A stretch of DNA of 64,000 nt from Neodiprion pinetum (taxonomy: Eukaryota; Arthropoda; Insecta; Hymenoptera; Diprionidae): the NCBI RefSeq assembly GCF_021155775.2, contig NC_060237.1, forward strand, positions 22,218,970-22,282,969, given 5' to 3'. Positions within the stretch are counted from its first letter, which is position 1. Each line of letters starts with the position of its first letter. The position numbers and the translations under genes were made by a program. The notes below the pieces were generated by a model. That model was not told the origin of the DNA, ran no database searches, and worked only from the letters and a program-made list of their open reading frames with translations. Positions 50,049-63,800 of the stretch are shown piece after piece.

Positions 50049-53000
50049 AGAAAAAAAAAATTGGTGTGCAATGTCGAGCCGAGCCGCCATCGCCTATCTC
50101 GTCGCTGTATCGTCAGCCGAGACGACTACCTATAGGCTGCACCCTTTTCCCGAGCACGTCTCTCCGAGGGGGTGGCCATGAGCTTACTTTGACAGATGGA
50201 AGAAATATACGCTTTCGCTCACGGTGTAATTAGTTTCTGGAAGGCGAAAAAGAAAAAATAAAAAAAAAAAAATATCGTTCATCGTGTAGCTAGGATGTAA
50301 CGAATGACTTCTGGACGGTAGATTCTTGGTCAGAATATAAGTATCGTTGGAGAAGTACCTGTATTCGAGTATGGGATGGCTGAAAAGGTTGTGTAAATTT
50401 GCGAATCTATACATCTGAACGGTCGATTGTGTTAATCCGAAAGGGGATACTTTTTATATTTAACCGCTTTCCATCGTTGCCTCATCCCTGCATCTTCGTA
50501 CATTGAATACACCGCGTAGATTTTCCTATCATCCCCGTCTTCATTTCCAATTCCCCGCCAAGTTCTATCGCGTGCGTGATGATCGAAATTCTCGGTCCCG
50601 TCTCGAAGTCGGGAAAGTTTAGCGAAGCTCTTATTGTTCGCGTATCCACGCGGAGAGGCCTTTCATCGGCTCGTCGGCATTATGTCGGCAGGTATACAGA
50701 CGGCGAGTTAATCCTCGCAAACAGTAGGCATAAAGCGATTAATGCTGCGATCCCGTAATAGTGGTGAGCATAAGCTGTTTATTGATCGAATTCAGAGACA
50801 ATCGATGATGTAATCCTGTATAGCTGGCACCTGATAGCTGCGAACTGATTCTGGGTTAACAACGAGGTCTGACCGGGTGACTGGAGGCCAAAGCTACGCG
50901 GCTGAAGTGGCGTTTAATTCCGTTAATATTGATCGGACAAATAATGCGGGTAGAGCGATGGCCCGCCAAAATGATGCTGACTGATTCCCGCCGCCAAATA
51001 ACGTATGCGCTTTATTTATTTATTTGTTTTTGTTTTTTGTGAAATTTCGGTTACAGAGGCATAAAAATTTGCTTTCCCTGAGCCCCGGGCTATCAAAACA
51101 TTTGACCGGCTAATTTGATCCGAATTATGAACCACGCACAAAGCTCTGCGGCAGTCTCATTTGTGGTTCCAATTTCACACACGACGTATTTTACATATTA
51201 TACTCCATCGGATCAATGTTCACTACGATTTTCCAACCTTCATATATCGCAGCCCATCCATGCATGGTGAATTCTGACTCGCAGTCGAATATATTTTCGG
51301 AGTTTTATTATTTCTGAGAGAATTCGAGCTGGCCCCTCTCCGCCATTGGAGAAGACGAAACTTTTCAAAACTTTCTCTCGCGTAATCCGTGGCTTTTATA
51401 TGTATACGTAAGTAGTGCTGGTGTAGCGACTTTCCGCAAATTTCTGGAGCTCGGACCCGTTGAGAGATAAAAAGAGCGAAAGAGGGGTTTTGGAAAAAGA
51501 AGCAAAACGCAGAGAGGAGAAAAGCGAAAGAAAAACACGGCGAACTTCGGTCCTTTTCGGTATTGTGTTTCGTCCTGGAAACGAAGCGGACCCTGAACTC
51601 AGTAGCGGAATCTCTCGTTTAATTATCTGGCACGTCGAATGAAGCGGTGATTAACAATGGCGTTGACGGGTTCGTATGTCCGGCCCGCAGTGCCCTATTA
51701 TCATCACGTCACCCAATTCAATTCCTACTTCGAAAGATTGTTCCGCCAGTGCCCGGCTGTTCGCCGTTAATTTCAATCGAGTACCGAACCATTGGCCTAG
51801 ATCGACCATCGCGAGAGCCAATTTAATAATAATAAAAAGATGCGACGACGGTCTTTCGTCAAGCGTGTCACCATCGGAACTCGATAATTACCTCACGTGG
51901 CAATAGTAAACTATTACCACTGATATATGAATAAGGAGAAACCAGATTCGATAACGTTGCGATTATTTTATTTCACAGGAGAAATCAGTTGGACGAATCT
52001 CGATTTAAGTTTTCTGTAAAATACTTTTAGTTCGCTGTTTATTAATAGCTGATAATTTTTTCATAGAAATTATTGATCAAAATATAGTAGGTATTTATAG
52101 TGTCAATTGAAAAAATTGTTTATGAAACTGTTGCGGGGCCGAGATTTTGACGAAAATTGAAGATATATGACAACTTTCGTGAATTCTATTTCTCACCGAC
52201 GAAAATTTTTCCATTCTTCAGGTCTGATAATTATTAAATTGTGACCAACGCGGCGACGTCTCGAAGTAATTCAATATTTAACAGTTACAATCAAGCCATT
52301 CTGCTGAAAATTGTAATTCACAACAGAAAACCCGGTAACCGGTAAGCGATAACTTATTTGCTAGCAAATCTAATGAAAAGTAATTTTCTCATTGAAACCT
52401 AATCTATGTTCAGCCAATTGATCGATGTTAAAGACGATAGATCGCTGTGCAGGATTCAATTTCATTTCACAAGCATTTGTTTTCAGTTCCAAAGAAATTG
52501 TGACTTATGCATGCAGGGCAACACACAGCATTCGCGCGATTATAACAAGCCACAGAAGTGGGTATGAATGTTTCTTAGGTATTTTGGTCGTTAATTGTTT
52601 TCGACGAGAAGTCACCGGGGGTTGGAACGAGGACGAGGATGAGGGCGAGTTCTCGTCGCAGTGTACGTGGCGTATCTTAATCGCGGTCTTACGCGTTCTG
52701 TTCAAAGGTCCGTGGGGCAACGAAAAGGGGGAGTGAAGTTGTGGTAAGCCTTTGTAATTAGGTCGTGGGCTAAACATTCACCTCGCAGGTAATATCCCTC
52801 TTCCACCTCCGTAGCAAACCGCCAACATTTCATCCTGTAGTTAGAAATAGGTACATGTATAACTAATAACCGTACGGCCGTCGGTTTGAGACGTCAATTA
52901 AAATCGAAAGTCTTCCGTTTACGATGTCGATAGACGGTTGATTTCACAGTATTTAGTTGAGAGTGCAGGCGGCTTCGAATTTTCGATACATTTCGAGGTT

Positions 53001-56000
53001 TCGACGAACGGTTTATATACAGGAACAGCGGAAGCTGATCGTAGGGAGGATTGAAGAAGCGTCTTTACTTCCGGCTATTTATCTAAAAAGGTTTTTTGAA
53101 AAAACCAAGAGAAACAAGAAGACCAGCAAAGGGAGGGAAAAGAAGGGTGAAAGGGAAGGCAAACATTTCGACCTTCTCGAGAATAAAAAAACCGGTTGAA
53201 TTCTGCGTTCACTATTCCAAGCGCAGGGCATCGAGACGAGTTGTGTTGAAGAAGTGATTTTATTTGGAGGAAGCGTCGAGGTTTATTCTTTTTTTTTTTT
53301 TTTTTCTTATACTCTCTTTCCCCGTAGCGACGGTACATACAGAGGGCGTCAGGAAAACAGTTCACTACGGGAAAATTTATACGAGGTAATAAATTCTTGG
53401 AAGCACGGCAACGTGGTCCTGCAGCAAAGGATGCGTGGAAATATCTTGCCTATATTACGGGTATATGGTAGGAAATTTTATCGATTCACGTTACATACTG
53501 GTAAGATGAAATTTTGTATTCCGTTGGTGATATGTCCGGAAATGAGAGATGAGAAATTCCCAATTCTCAATTCCATGTGAGTTACACACGCGCGGAGGCA
53601 CCGAGCGTGACGTAATAAGCGTCGAGTATACATAAGCCCCGGCTTTATAAAAAGTGAATGCAAATCAGATTGAGATCAACACAAATAAATGCTATTTCTA
53701 TAAACATACTACAGGGTTGATAAAAGGCGGAAAGCTTCTTTTTACCCCTCGGAGACCCGCTCGACCGTGTAAAATTCATTCACGCGATGGAAATACCTAA
53801 TTTATGGAAGGCTTCTCGGCGTAAAAGCTTGCAAGGGTTCAATCTGAGAGGAAGAAGAAGAAAAAGAAAAAATATGCAGCGGCAAAAAGTTTCATGTAAT
53901 TACTTCTCTAGCGACGAGGTATAGTACTCGTTTAGTCCCTTCAGACTTTGATACTGCGGTAAATGGTACTCGTCAAAATGTATCACCTAAGATGCATGGT
54001 AAAGAATTTGTTATGGATGGAGTGATATTTTCAACACGGTGGTAATATTGAATATCAGTTACTCTGCACAGGTGGATGCAAATTGTACGAAAGTTACCGC
54101 GTTACGTTATCGAAGGGACGAGATTCGGAGTCCCGTGAAGCTTCTTTGGCAAGCCATTGTCGTGAAAATTAATTTTAATCAGCACCTGCAGAAATTGATA
54201 TTATCAAAGGGATGTGAAAATAGTCGCCGCACGATTTTGTAATTGGTTTAGTTTTTGCATTACAAAAAGCGTTGGGGAAGATATCTGTTTAATTGAGAAA
54301 TTTTGCTCAACATCAAAGAACAAAGAAAAATTGTACGAACGGTGATGAATTTTAGTGTCGCGTCGTCGAGATATAAAAATTTCGATAAAACGAAACCTAT
54401 GAAGTGAAATTTTGATCAAAGATTGAAATGATTAAGGCTGAAAGCATTGCCCCAAAGAGGGTTGAAATTAGGTTACAGTCCCAAATGTCATATCTCAGAA
54501 TAAGAGCTAATTAATCAGGGACGGGAATCCATTCGAGCATTCGCATCGCAAGCTCTGCAGCCGGGAACGAGGCATAGACGAAAACTGAAAGGACTAGGCG
54601 GAGTTAGCGGGATTATCGGGGCCGAGAATGAGGAGGACGGAAAACTCCCGCGGGCTCTTGAAGCTTTTTGTAAGAGAATATAGAAGTTCGGGCGGTGCCT
54701 GAATGTGGATGTATCTGTGTGGTCGGACTCCGGTGCAGCGCACCTCGCGATGTATGTACACAAGTCGAAAAATGAAACTACACGTAGAGATGCCGCGATG
54801 GTATGCGTCATGTGCCATACCAAACCACGCTGAAATATTCACTGTGTATACGTTTCAAGTTTACACTTCTCGCTGGTTATATTGTTTATATTATACCAAC
54901 GTGGATTAATTGGGTTAACGCGCCTCTCTGGCGACTTTATTCAACCGAACATAATACAATTTTTTCAGGAAAAAATTTCTCGACAAATTTCATACGGAAC
55001 TGGTTGAGAAAAGTTTACGATGACTTGTGTTTCTTCGGTTTTTTCTCCCGTTATCGCTAATCCCGATATTATTTATTCATGGCTAAACTGGGTGAGTTGA
55101 CTGAGTGTGTTTTATCGGTATGCAATCGCATATCCTCTCATTATATTTTAATTGACGTTCGGTTATGGAGATTGATTTTTTTTTTACCGATTGATAACAC
55201 GAGGCAAATTTAACTACTTAACGTGAAACTGACAATGATACTAAAAATTTTAACGTAGTCGATAAGCCTGGAAATTTCCTGTCGCACACGATGTCAATTA
55301 GACAATCGTGACGATTCGTTATTCGAATTACCAGTAATTCTATTTCCAAATTTCAGACGACATTGGAACAATCAAATTACTCGGAGTAACTGTGAAAATA
55401 TATAATGAATCTAATCGTGTGATTTACAGTTTTTGACACCCATCTTCAGTGAAATGAAAACAAATTCACTGAAATATGCAAAGGCCCTGAAAACTCTGGT
55501 GTTTCGTTTTAGTGGTCAGAGACGATTGCAACCATTTGACCAATCAAATACTGTAACTGTAAGTTGGATCGATGGTACATCACCGTACAACGTCTTTGAT
55601 CTAATTGTAGGACTGAAACATAAAAGGTTGCGCGATTTTGCCACACCCATGTAAATTGCCAGGTTATATCGGACCAGGGTTAACGGCTTTTCGTTCATCG
55701 AACGATTTGACAAGCAAGTCCTGCAAGCCTGGCGTGCCTTGTACCCTGGCCGGCGAAAACGCCTGCCGACCCTGCAGACTACGTTATGGGTATATAGGTA
55801 CATTATCCATGTAAGGAGGGTATACCGTGTCCTCTTAATAGGTACTCCGCAAGAGTTATACCACTGCGGCAACCCGAGCCGGCATTCCCGCCTCGGTAAA
55901 ACCGTTAGCTATTTTCCCGGTGTAATTTTGAAACCCTCAACATCACCGCACCGCAGAATGTCGTCTCCGAAGCAGCGACAAGGCGAAATATTCGTAAAAC

Positions 56001-57719
56001 TATGCATAGCCCGGGGCATTCGGGTCAGCAACGCCGCACGAACGCCAACAAGGAGTTATCCAGGTTCATCTTTACGCTATTCCTATTTCATCCCTATAGC
56101 CTCGGGGTTGAACCCGGCTTGATGACCTTGTCAGGAACGCGATTTATAGTCAAACCGTGAGTCGGGATACCTCTCGACGTTTTAAACACGAGTGGATAGA
56201 TTTATACTAGACATTGTACAACGCGTCACGGCTTTTACTGGGAGTAAACGGATCACTGATGGAATAAACACGGTAAGGTGCTCAGTTTTTCGAAGGTGTG
56301 TCTGAGCTGATTCTCGATAAAACAATCTTGTCTTCCGGATTATCTGCAGCCGTCGAATTAGGGCGAAAAGATTTCCCCGCTTCTCAGACGTCGGCACAGC
56401 GAATGACAATAAGTTGAAGAACTCGCTCATCAGTGGGCATCACTGAAAATGTGGAGCAACGCGTGATTTTTAGCTACGACGAAGGCTTCTGATTTCTAAG
56501 TAAATTTTGGTCATACCTATTCCGAGAATTCCAAACCCACTCATCGAAGCAGAATTGCTCTTTCAACTCTTTGAGTAAATTTTAAACTATCATAACTCGT
56601 CAGGACCATCGCTATGTACGTACGTTTGTAAAATCCGCAGGAATGAAAATAGGTGAAATCCTCGACGTTGGAACGGAAATGTGCAGTTGGAGAGAAAGCT
56701 GGCTAACTTGGCAAGGAATGTGCAAAATTTGAGGGATGATAAATTTGAGCTCGTTCTTGCGGCTCGCCTCACAAAGCCGGAAAGTCCCTTGACGAAGCGT
56801 TGCGGGTGGTACTAGATGCAGTGCGTCTAGCACGCCGTTCAACTTCCGTCCATTTTTTGTCCCACCCCCTGAGCCGCGCTCGAAACAATCTACGAAAAAT
56901 ATTCCATACCCTTCCTCGCATCCCCTGAGCCTCATTTTTCTTCCGTCGTTCATCCCTCGGCTGATCCCGGCATTCGGCAAGACGACGTAACCGAGGAAGG
57001 AGAAGCTTCAAGAATGTCTTTCACGCAGCGCGAGGGGCTTGCAAGTGAAGCTCGTTCGTCTTTGATCGAGAGTCTTACGTCTTACGTTCGCAGAGTTCAA
57101 ACGGTGCAAAACAAACTTTTCGCACGTCGTGATTTTTATGTTTCGCCTCGTTGGAACGGCGCAAGGTAACAACGTTTTCGAGCTTATAAACTCCGGGAGC
57201 GTTTTGCCTTAGACTTGAGCTACTTGATATTTGCCCTGCAGTTGCAAGACGCCGCTGGGTGCACTTGAGATCACTAATTCCTCGTTAGCTACTCTAGAGA
57301 GAAACTTGCGGCCGGTTCTAAATTTAACAGCCTGCCGTTGGCAGTTAACTAGCTGATTAAGTTCGGTGGCAGACAGCATGTATTAAAGGCAGTGGGTCAC
57401 TTGGCTGTTGAATATTTACTTTCATGCCTTACCGTCAGGGCTTGTCTCGGCTTGATTATATCGTCAGTGATTTTATTATTCGACCAAACGCGAGGCTTAG
57501 TCTACATTGATTTCACCAAAGCTGACTCTCCGAGCCGATCGATCAGTCTCCAAATAGAATCCATCAGGATTAATCACTGACGAACTCGTCAAAATTTTAT
57601 CTCAATTTCGAAAGAGACGGTTCAAATGAACCGAAACATTGTCGTTTATGTTCCTCTGTCAAGCGTTGAAAGCAATTACCGGGTCTGGCACCAGTCAACA
57701 GAAAATTGATTTACCGACT
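50049..57719. other. Non-coding stretch, nothing recognised
   Basis: It includes purine-rich zones (about 51470-51535 and 53095-53160), a T17 run (53289-53305) and a perfect 9-bp hairpin TTCAGTGAA/TTCACTGAA (about 55447-55475). The longest frames (55739-56122 plus, 127 codons; 56612-56980 minus, 122 codons) have no domain. Confidence 0.45.
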
Positions 57720-57925
57720 AATTTCACTGATTTCTTCAAAACGGAGTTAAATAATTATTAATGTCACAACCACGCGTGCTCGCTAAATATGAACCGGTTA
57801 TAAGTATACCATTGGAAAAAATCAGTGTATATGCATTGAAAATTAGTGAAAATCAGTAAATCGTCAGTGCATATGTTCTGGTATACTTTCTCGTAACCGG
57901 GAATCAGTGAATTTTTACTGATTAA
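57720..57925. repeat. Nested inverted repeats with CACTGA motif, small MITE-like element
   Basis: CCGGTTATAAGTATACCA (57794-57811) is mirrored on the other side by TGGTATACTTTCTCGTAACCGG (57879-57900), giving a hairpin of about 105 nt. Inside, ATATGCA (57829 on) pairs with TGCATAT (57868 on). Outside the right arm a second hairpin, ATCAGT/ACTGAT (57903-57922), occurs. An additional TTTCACTGATTT lies to the left (57722-57733), in inverted relation to the right-hand copy. No coding capacity is present. It looks like a small non-autonomous element or its remnant. Confidence 0.5.
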
Positions 57926-60264
57926 AATTTAAAGAGTGACGAGGAAAAAGTATGCGTGTTATCTTTCGCCGATGAAATTGTCAGGATGGAGTGTGGAGGC
58001 CATCGAGTAATTGGCAATAGTAAACTAAGATGATTCAATTAGAAATTTTCGCCAAGCTTTCCGAGAAGCCGGCACTTGGTATAACTCGGTTCTTCGCACC
58101 CTTAAGACGACTGAATTGACCCATTGATAGAGTTAACTAGTTTGCGAACGCCAGGCCAGACTTCCTCGTCTCTCTCACCGTACCGTGTGGTTCTCGCTTA
58201 ACTCCGCTACCCTTTCAGGTTCTCCCAGTTCATGGCTCACCTCTGATTCGTCTCATTCACTTTACCAAATCCTGCGCGATGCAGGGCAGACCATAACTGC
58301 AGGCTGTGCTCATTTTCCAAAGGAACTCGCGTCCGTCGTGAAAAGATTTCTCAAGTTTCAGTCGCCAGCTTCAGGGGTTTAAACCTTACGAGGTTATCCG
58401 CTCGACGCCTTGGCTGTAGAGAAATTATATTGACCGCTGGAAGGATATCAATTGAGCGCAAATGGTAATTATTAGTTACTATAATGTTATTTCAATCATG
58501 ATTAACGATTATTTGCATACGGTAGATTATCTACGAGACACGGGAGAAATCTCTCCGATAAATTGTTACTTCTGTATGAGAACATGTATGTTACCACAGC
58601 ATATTCGTATAAATCGATTATTGAAATACTTTGAGAACTCATTCACGTAGCAGTTAATAATAAAAAAAAAGGTCACATTTTTCCTGCTAACATTGCCGAA
58701 ATATACCTACTGATTGACGTATATCATTGACATCAGACAGGTGTCCTGATTTACCAGTCGACAAAATTTTATTTGTCCAGATTTATCCGAAAATGTTTGT
58801 ACGCTTCAATTCCGCGCACGTTTTGCTCCGAAACTTTATTAAGCAACCAGAGAGCCGTGCTGGTGGGAAACCAACCGCAAAGAGTATTAACGTACGATAC
58901 GCGATAGCTATTTAGCGAAAACTCTGTTGTCAGTGATAAGAGAGAAAAGATAAAATCGAAATAATGTGATCTTGTGCGAGATATACAGCCTATTCCATGT
59001 ATATAGTCAATACGGCCTATTGTCACTTCGGAACGCTCATCAGCTGTCACCGTCAGGTATAGTCCATTCTGCCTTCTTATTGGCGTATATACCGAGTTAT
59101 TCTCTTTCCACTCGTCCGGCAAGGCTTCGCAACGAAGCAAGTTGCGAGCCTCGTGCAAAGTCACATCAGCGAATGGAGTTTAGTGCCGTAATATCGTAAA
59201 CCACCTTCGAAACACGAGAAGAATATCCTGTTAAACTTCATAATTTCTACCTTGTTCTTTGTTAATTTGCTAAGCTCGATTTTGTGGAATTTTATTATTG
59301 CAAATTTATTGGGCGAGTGGGCAATCAATCCGCTTTTAATCTGCGATCCAGCAATCCTTCACGTCAAGGCTTGAAAATTACGGAATATGTCGCATTTAAC
59401 CCACAGATTATTACATCGTCTATTTGAATTTTATTTACTCCGATGCCACGTCCCTTTTCAAATAAGGAAACATTACAATTAAACTTTTCTCTGCACTGGA
59501 CCGCGTATCATTCGCGAGTAGCTCGAGTTTCGTCGTCTATCCTAGAATAACCGATTTCACAACCGTGCACAACACCGTATTTGCGAAAATAATATTTTCC
59601 GAACAGCACGGCGCCACGTCGCCATTCTCGAGTGGAAAAAAAACGAGGTCTTTTATACGGCGTAGAGCCCGCGAGGAGGTGAATAAAATTATTCGCGAAA
59701 AAAGCTCAGCTGTAATAGAAGAGCGGCGTGGGCGGTGTGCATGTGTGCGAACGGAATTGTCAGCGGCGCATAAATATCTTTGTTCGAATTCTTCGGCGAT
59801 GGCAAAGTGAGTCAACACCGACCGCCGTGTCCGAGCCATTCAATTATCGTCCCTAGCTTCGAAACCCGCGTATAGCCGATGCGTGACCAGCCAGGATTCT
59901 CCCAGTCTTCCAGCGCTGTTTCGGCGGCTCGACGGTTAGCGGCACTCTGTTCGTAATTGCGTTGAATGAATGCGATCCGCTTGGAGCTGCATCCTTGTAT
60001 AATGGTATCGAATTAATTCTCAATGCCCGTAAAATTTGAATCCAAATTAGCTTGTTTTCCCCGTCTATTTACATCCTCGAATAACTCTCTATTCCCAAAG
60101 GATCTCTACACAGTTGTTTGACGCAATGACTGGAAAATTGCACGGACAGATTGGGTCACTTTTAGTGGCTAGAACATATGCCAGTCACGATTTTTTTCCA
60201 CTGAAATTTCCTGGAATTCATTCACGTGCGTACGGAATTCTGTGAGACTAGCAAGCGCTTATCG
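57926..60264. other. Non-coding stretch, nothing recognised
   Basis: Only short frames without domains, the longest being 58769-59164 minus (131 codons). No RNA gene or repeat family was recognised. Confidence 0.45.
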
Positions 60265-60850
60265 GCGGACGCGGTTGAAGTTCCGAAGTTCTGAAAGCGC
60301 CTAATTCCGAATTATTTGGTAGCGGAACTTGAAGTAATAAAATCAAACTTTTACGGAACAACAAGTTTCGAATGGTCGGAAACCCGACGGCTCAAAGTTC
60401 TGACAATTCAAGTTACGATAGAGTAAAATTCCAAAAATTAAATTATACTCACACGGCGTAGTTTAGTCAACGAGCGGGTGTGAAAATTCGGAAAAACCAA
60501 AAATTCAGAATTACCAAGATTCTGAAAGAAAAATATCGAAATTCAGAAACAAAGGAAGATCCAATTGGTGCAATTTCACCGAGCCAGAAGTTCACAGAAC
60601 TGAAAAGCTTCGATTATTCGGAATTTCGATGTTTCAAATTTTTAAATCTTCTCATATTCCCTTTACTTGCCGCAGTTAGGCCCTTTCAGCATTTTGTCCT
60701 TTCGGAATTCTTCCTTTTCGAAACTTTGAGCGTCGGGTTTCGGACCATTCGAAACTTTCATGTTTCGTCAAAGTTTTATTTCTTTACTTTATGCTTCACC
60801 GGAAAAAATCGGAATTCGGTGCTTTCGGAACTTTTCAAATCCGCCAATTC
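60265..60850. mobile_element. Second large imperfect foldback (inverted repeat), about 0.59 kb
   Basis: Arms around a centre near 60560 are reverse complements. The clearest pair is a 37-nt block at 60363-60399 against 60721-60757, with only a few differences. A second pair is AAGTTCTGAAAGCGCC (60287-60302) against 60818-60833. Both pairs give exactly the same symmetry centre, so the arms are collinear. The element is built from variants of TTCGGAA, TTCGAAA and TTCAGAA. The centre holds the small palindrome CCAATTGG (60561-60568). The 134-codon plus-strand frame at 60480-60884 lies mostly inside and is not supported as a gene. No transposase is present, so a MITE-like or hairpin-RNA origin is inferred. 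Confidence 0.7.
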
Positions 60851-63800
60851 AATCCCGCTCCTGCTTATCGCGGCTGCCAATTGAGGAAGCGTTGCGGCGG
60901 CCGAGAACTCGGCAGCTGATTAAAGGTATTTCAGAACGCAGATGCTTGGTTCCGTACTGCAGATTTTGAAATTACAGAGTTGTTGCAAAACGCTGGCACA
61001 ACTATTATTCCGCGGTTCTATTATAAGCCGGGACAGAGTCGTTACGCGTTCGTATTACTGTATCGTGCTTGCAGATCTGAGCAGATGCATGACCAGCTGA
61101 ATCCCCGTGTTTTACGGCCGTTTACGTGGCCGGTTGAAGGAGATTATTTAGAGATTAATTCCGAACTTGCAGATGCTGAATGGCGGCGTCGCTGGTCATG
61201 GAATTCGTTATTTATTGCCCCGAGTTTCGGCAATTTATAACAGACTACGAACAAGGCACGAGAAGTAAGTCGCTGCATGTATGACGGATTGCGATGTTTT
61301 TTGTTTTCTCGAGAAAGTGATGAAAAATAAAGGAACGCGAGGCTTCTGACTTGTGGTTGGGAAGAATTCTGGTTCTTCCTGATGCTAAAAAACAATTTCT
61401 ATCCACAATGAAGCTTTTTCAATCGTAACTGCATCTAAATGGATATTATGTATACATATATTGTAAGTTTGAGTTACTAGAAAATAAATTCGTTCTCCGA
61501 TGACAAAGTAAATGCAGCGAAACAAAGGGAAGAATCAGAACAGAATAAAATATATTTAACAACGTTCAGAGAGGTTGAGTATATTCTTTCTGATTTCCAT
61601 TTTTCAATATAGTTCGATGATTAAGTTGCAAATAATGTGAGCTTGTAATAATATTTAACATCGAATAATAGAAAGAGAGAGAGATCGTTGTGAGCAGTGA
61701 AATATTTTAATTACGTATCGAGGAGCGGTTCCATCTATCTATTATTAAACAATGCGCAGCGAGAAAGAAAGGCAGCAGGCGGTTGAACTGCAGGCATCGT
61801 TATCGGTACCTGCGAGTCCGTATTTTCTTTTAATGAGCGAGAAACGAGAGAAGAAAAACTTGGCGCCGATGCGACGCGACGAAGGACGGCGACGATCTTA
61901 CGCCCCGTTAATATTTCCTCTTATTTTAAAAAGTTGCAGTACGACGATATCGGTTCGCCGGTGTGACCAAAGCCCTCGAGGCTGGCTCCGTCTTCGTCCA
62001 AGAGACGATTGGATCCTTTTTTTTTTTTTGTTGACATTTTCATTTATTCATCTTCTCAGTTTCCTTCAGATGCACATAATGGCACACCGAGTTAATTTTG
62101 AAAGAATTTACCACGTATCTATCGTATTGGTTTGTTTATTGCATTTTTTTAATAGCGCTTATTTTTTAACATACTTATTATACTCTCGCAATAAACGTTC
62201 TCATTGAATTGATTCGCATGATATTGATCGTGGATGCTTTCGGTAATTAATTTTCCCTACTGTTCGATAAATTCCCATAAAATTCAATGAACCTATATCT
62301 GGCCATGTTCCCGCTATTTCCATCGCCATACATAAATAAATGAATAAGTAAGTGAATGATAATAACAAAATAACTTGAATTAATTTAACAAGTCTCCCTC
62401 CCCCTCGCAGCGCCGCTTCCACCCTGCGTTGGGTCCATCGTTCCAACTGGAAGCTGTAATCGTATTCAATAAGATGCAAAAACAGCGCATCGAATCGGAG
62501 CTAAAGACATGAATTTCGCATTCAGGTTTTCCTTGTTCATTCGGCACGAGCCCAATTGACCGAGAGAAATAATCATTCTTACTGCAGCAGGATCGATGCC
62601 GGGAACAAAGATAAGGAACGATTGAAAAGCACTGATTCTCCGCAAGCCAAATTTCCACCGTTGTAAACACCACGGAAACCGTACCGATCCCGCGATTATA
62701 CGGCCAAACTTCTCGTACGTATATACGAGCATTAAATTCCATAAAATTTGATGCCCTGCGGAAAGCAGAAGCGGACACACAACGCGGGTTCGCGGTCGGA
62801 GTTTCGCCGACAAGATAGCGCGCCTCAAGATCTGCGATATTTGCAACTCGATTGCGATTTTACGGGCGTCGTTCACCCGCGACGACCTGTTTCGAATCCC
62901 GTTTTCTCCGTCGGGGTTGACGCTCGGCGATCGGCGATTCCGATCCGGGGTGCGAGCCAAATTCGAGCGGCGAACCTTTCGGGCAGCTATTAGCGGATAG
63001 GCGGTGGGTGGGTGCTAATAAAGTCGGCCGCACCCCTTGCGCCGTGCTGCAGAGCCGTTGAGCTATAACTGGTAAGAGAGAAATGAAATTGCTGGGTAAA
63101 TTGTGGTTTCATGGCAGACGGTGCCGCGACGTCAGCGGCTGTCGGCTTCTAATCCGGGTAATTAGAAAGTTAGCAGCCTTCAAGGAGCTTTGGAGCGGGA
63201 GTTCCCGGGGAGAGCCGGAGAATGTTGGACTTGGAACGGGTCTCTCCGGGTCTTTTGCGGAATTTTTGTTTCATCATTCCGCGGACCCGACGCGACGCCT
63301 CCGGACAAAGCAGCGATGGAGAAGAATGCCTACCTACCGCGCTGTTATAACTCCGACTCAGCGTATTACCTTCCAACTAAACCTCCGGTACAGCGGGGGA
63401 AAAGAACCATGCTGGAATAATTAGCACCGGCTCTTAATTTCAGAGCAGACGTTCCGCAGACTCGGTGGTCGGATCCGCTTCATCATCCCCCGACGCAACG
63501 TGAGGTGACCGTTGTTCGTTACCGAGGCTCAGGGTTCCTTTTCGTCTTTTATTTCCACCCTGTTCTTTTTCCTCAAATTCCTACGGGAGCTGCAGCTAGG
63601 CTGATAATTTCGCGCAGAGTTAGTTCTTTGATCTTGAAACATCGGTAATCGCACCTGTGTTTTCAACCTTTGAACGAGAGTGGAGACGACGTGGATGCTT
63701 CGGCTAATTGCTTTCGGCGTAAATAAAGGCTGAAATTTGATCTTTGATGGAGCTGTGAAAGGTGGAAATAGACAAAGCTAATCATCGCCTCTCGCGATCG

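Noticed and set aside
60480..60884. 134-codon plus-strand frame rich in Phe, Lys and Ser
   Set aside because: It lies mostly within the large foldback, and its composition follows from the TTCGGAA-like arm motifs.
62466..62960. 164-codon minus-strand frame
   Set aside because: Overlaps another minus-strand frame (62380-62778) and a plus-strand frame; no recognisable motif.
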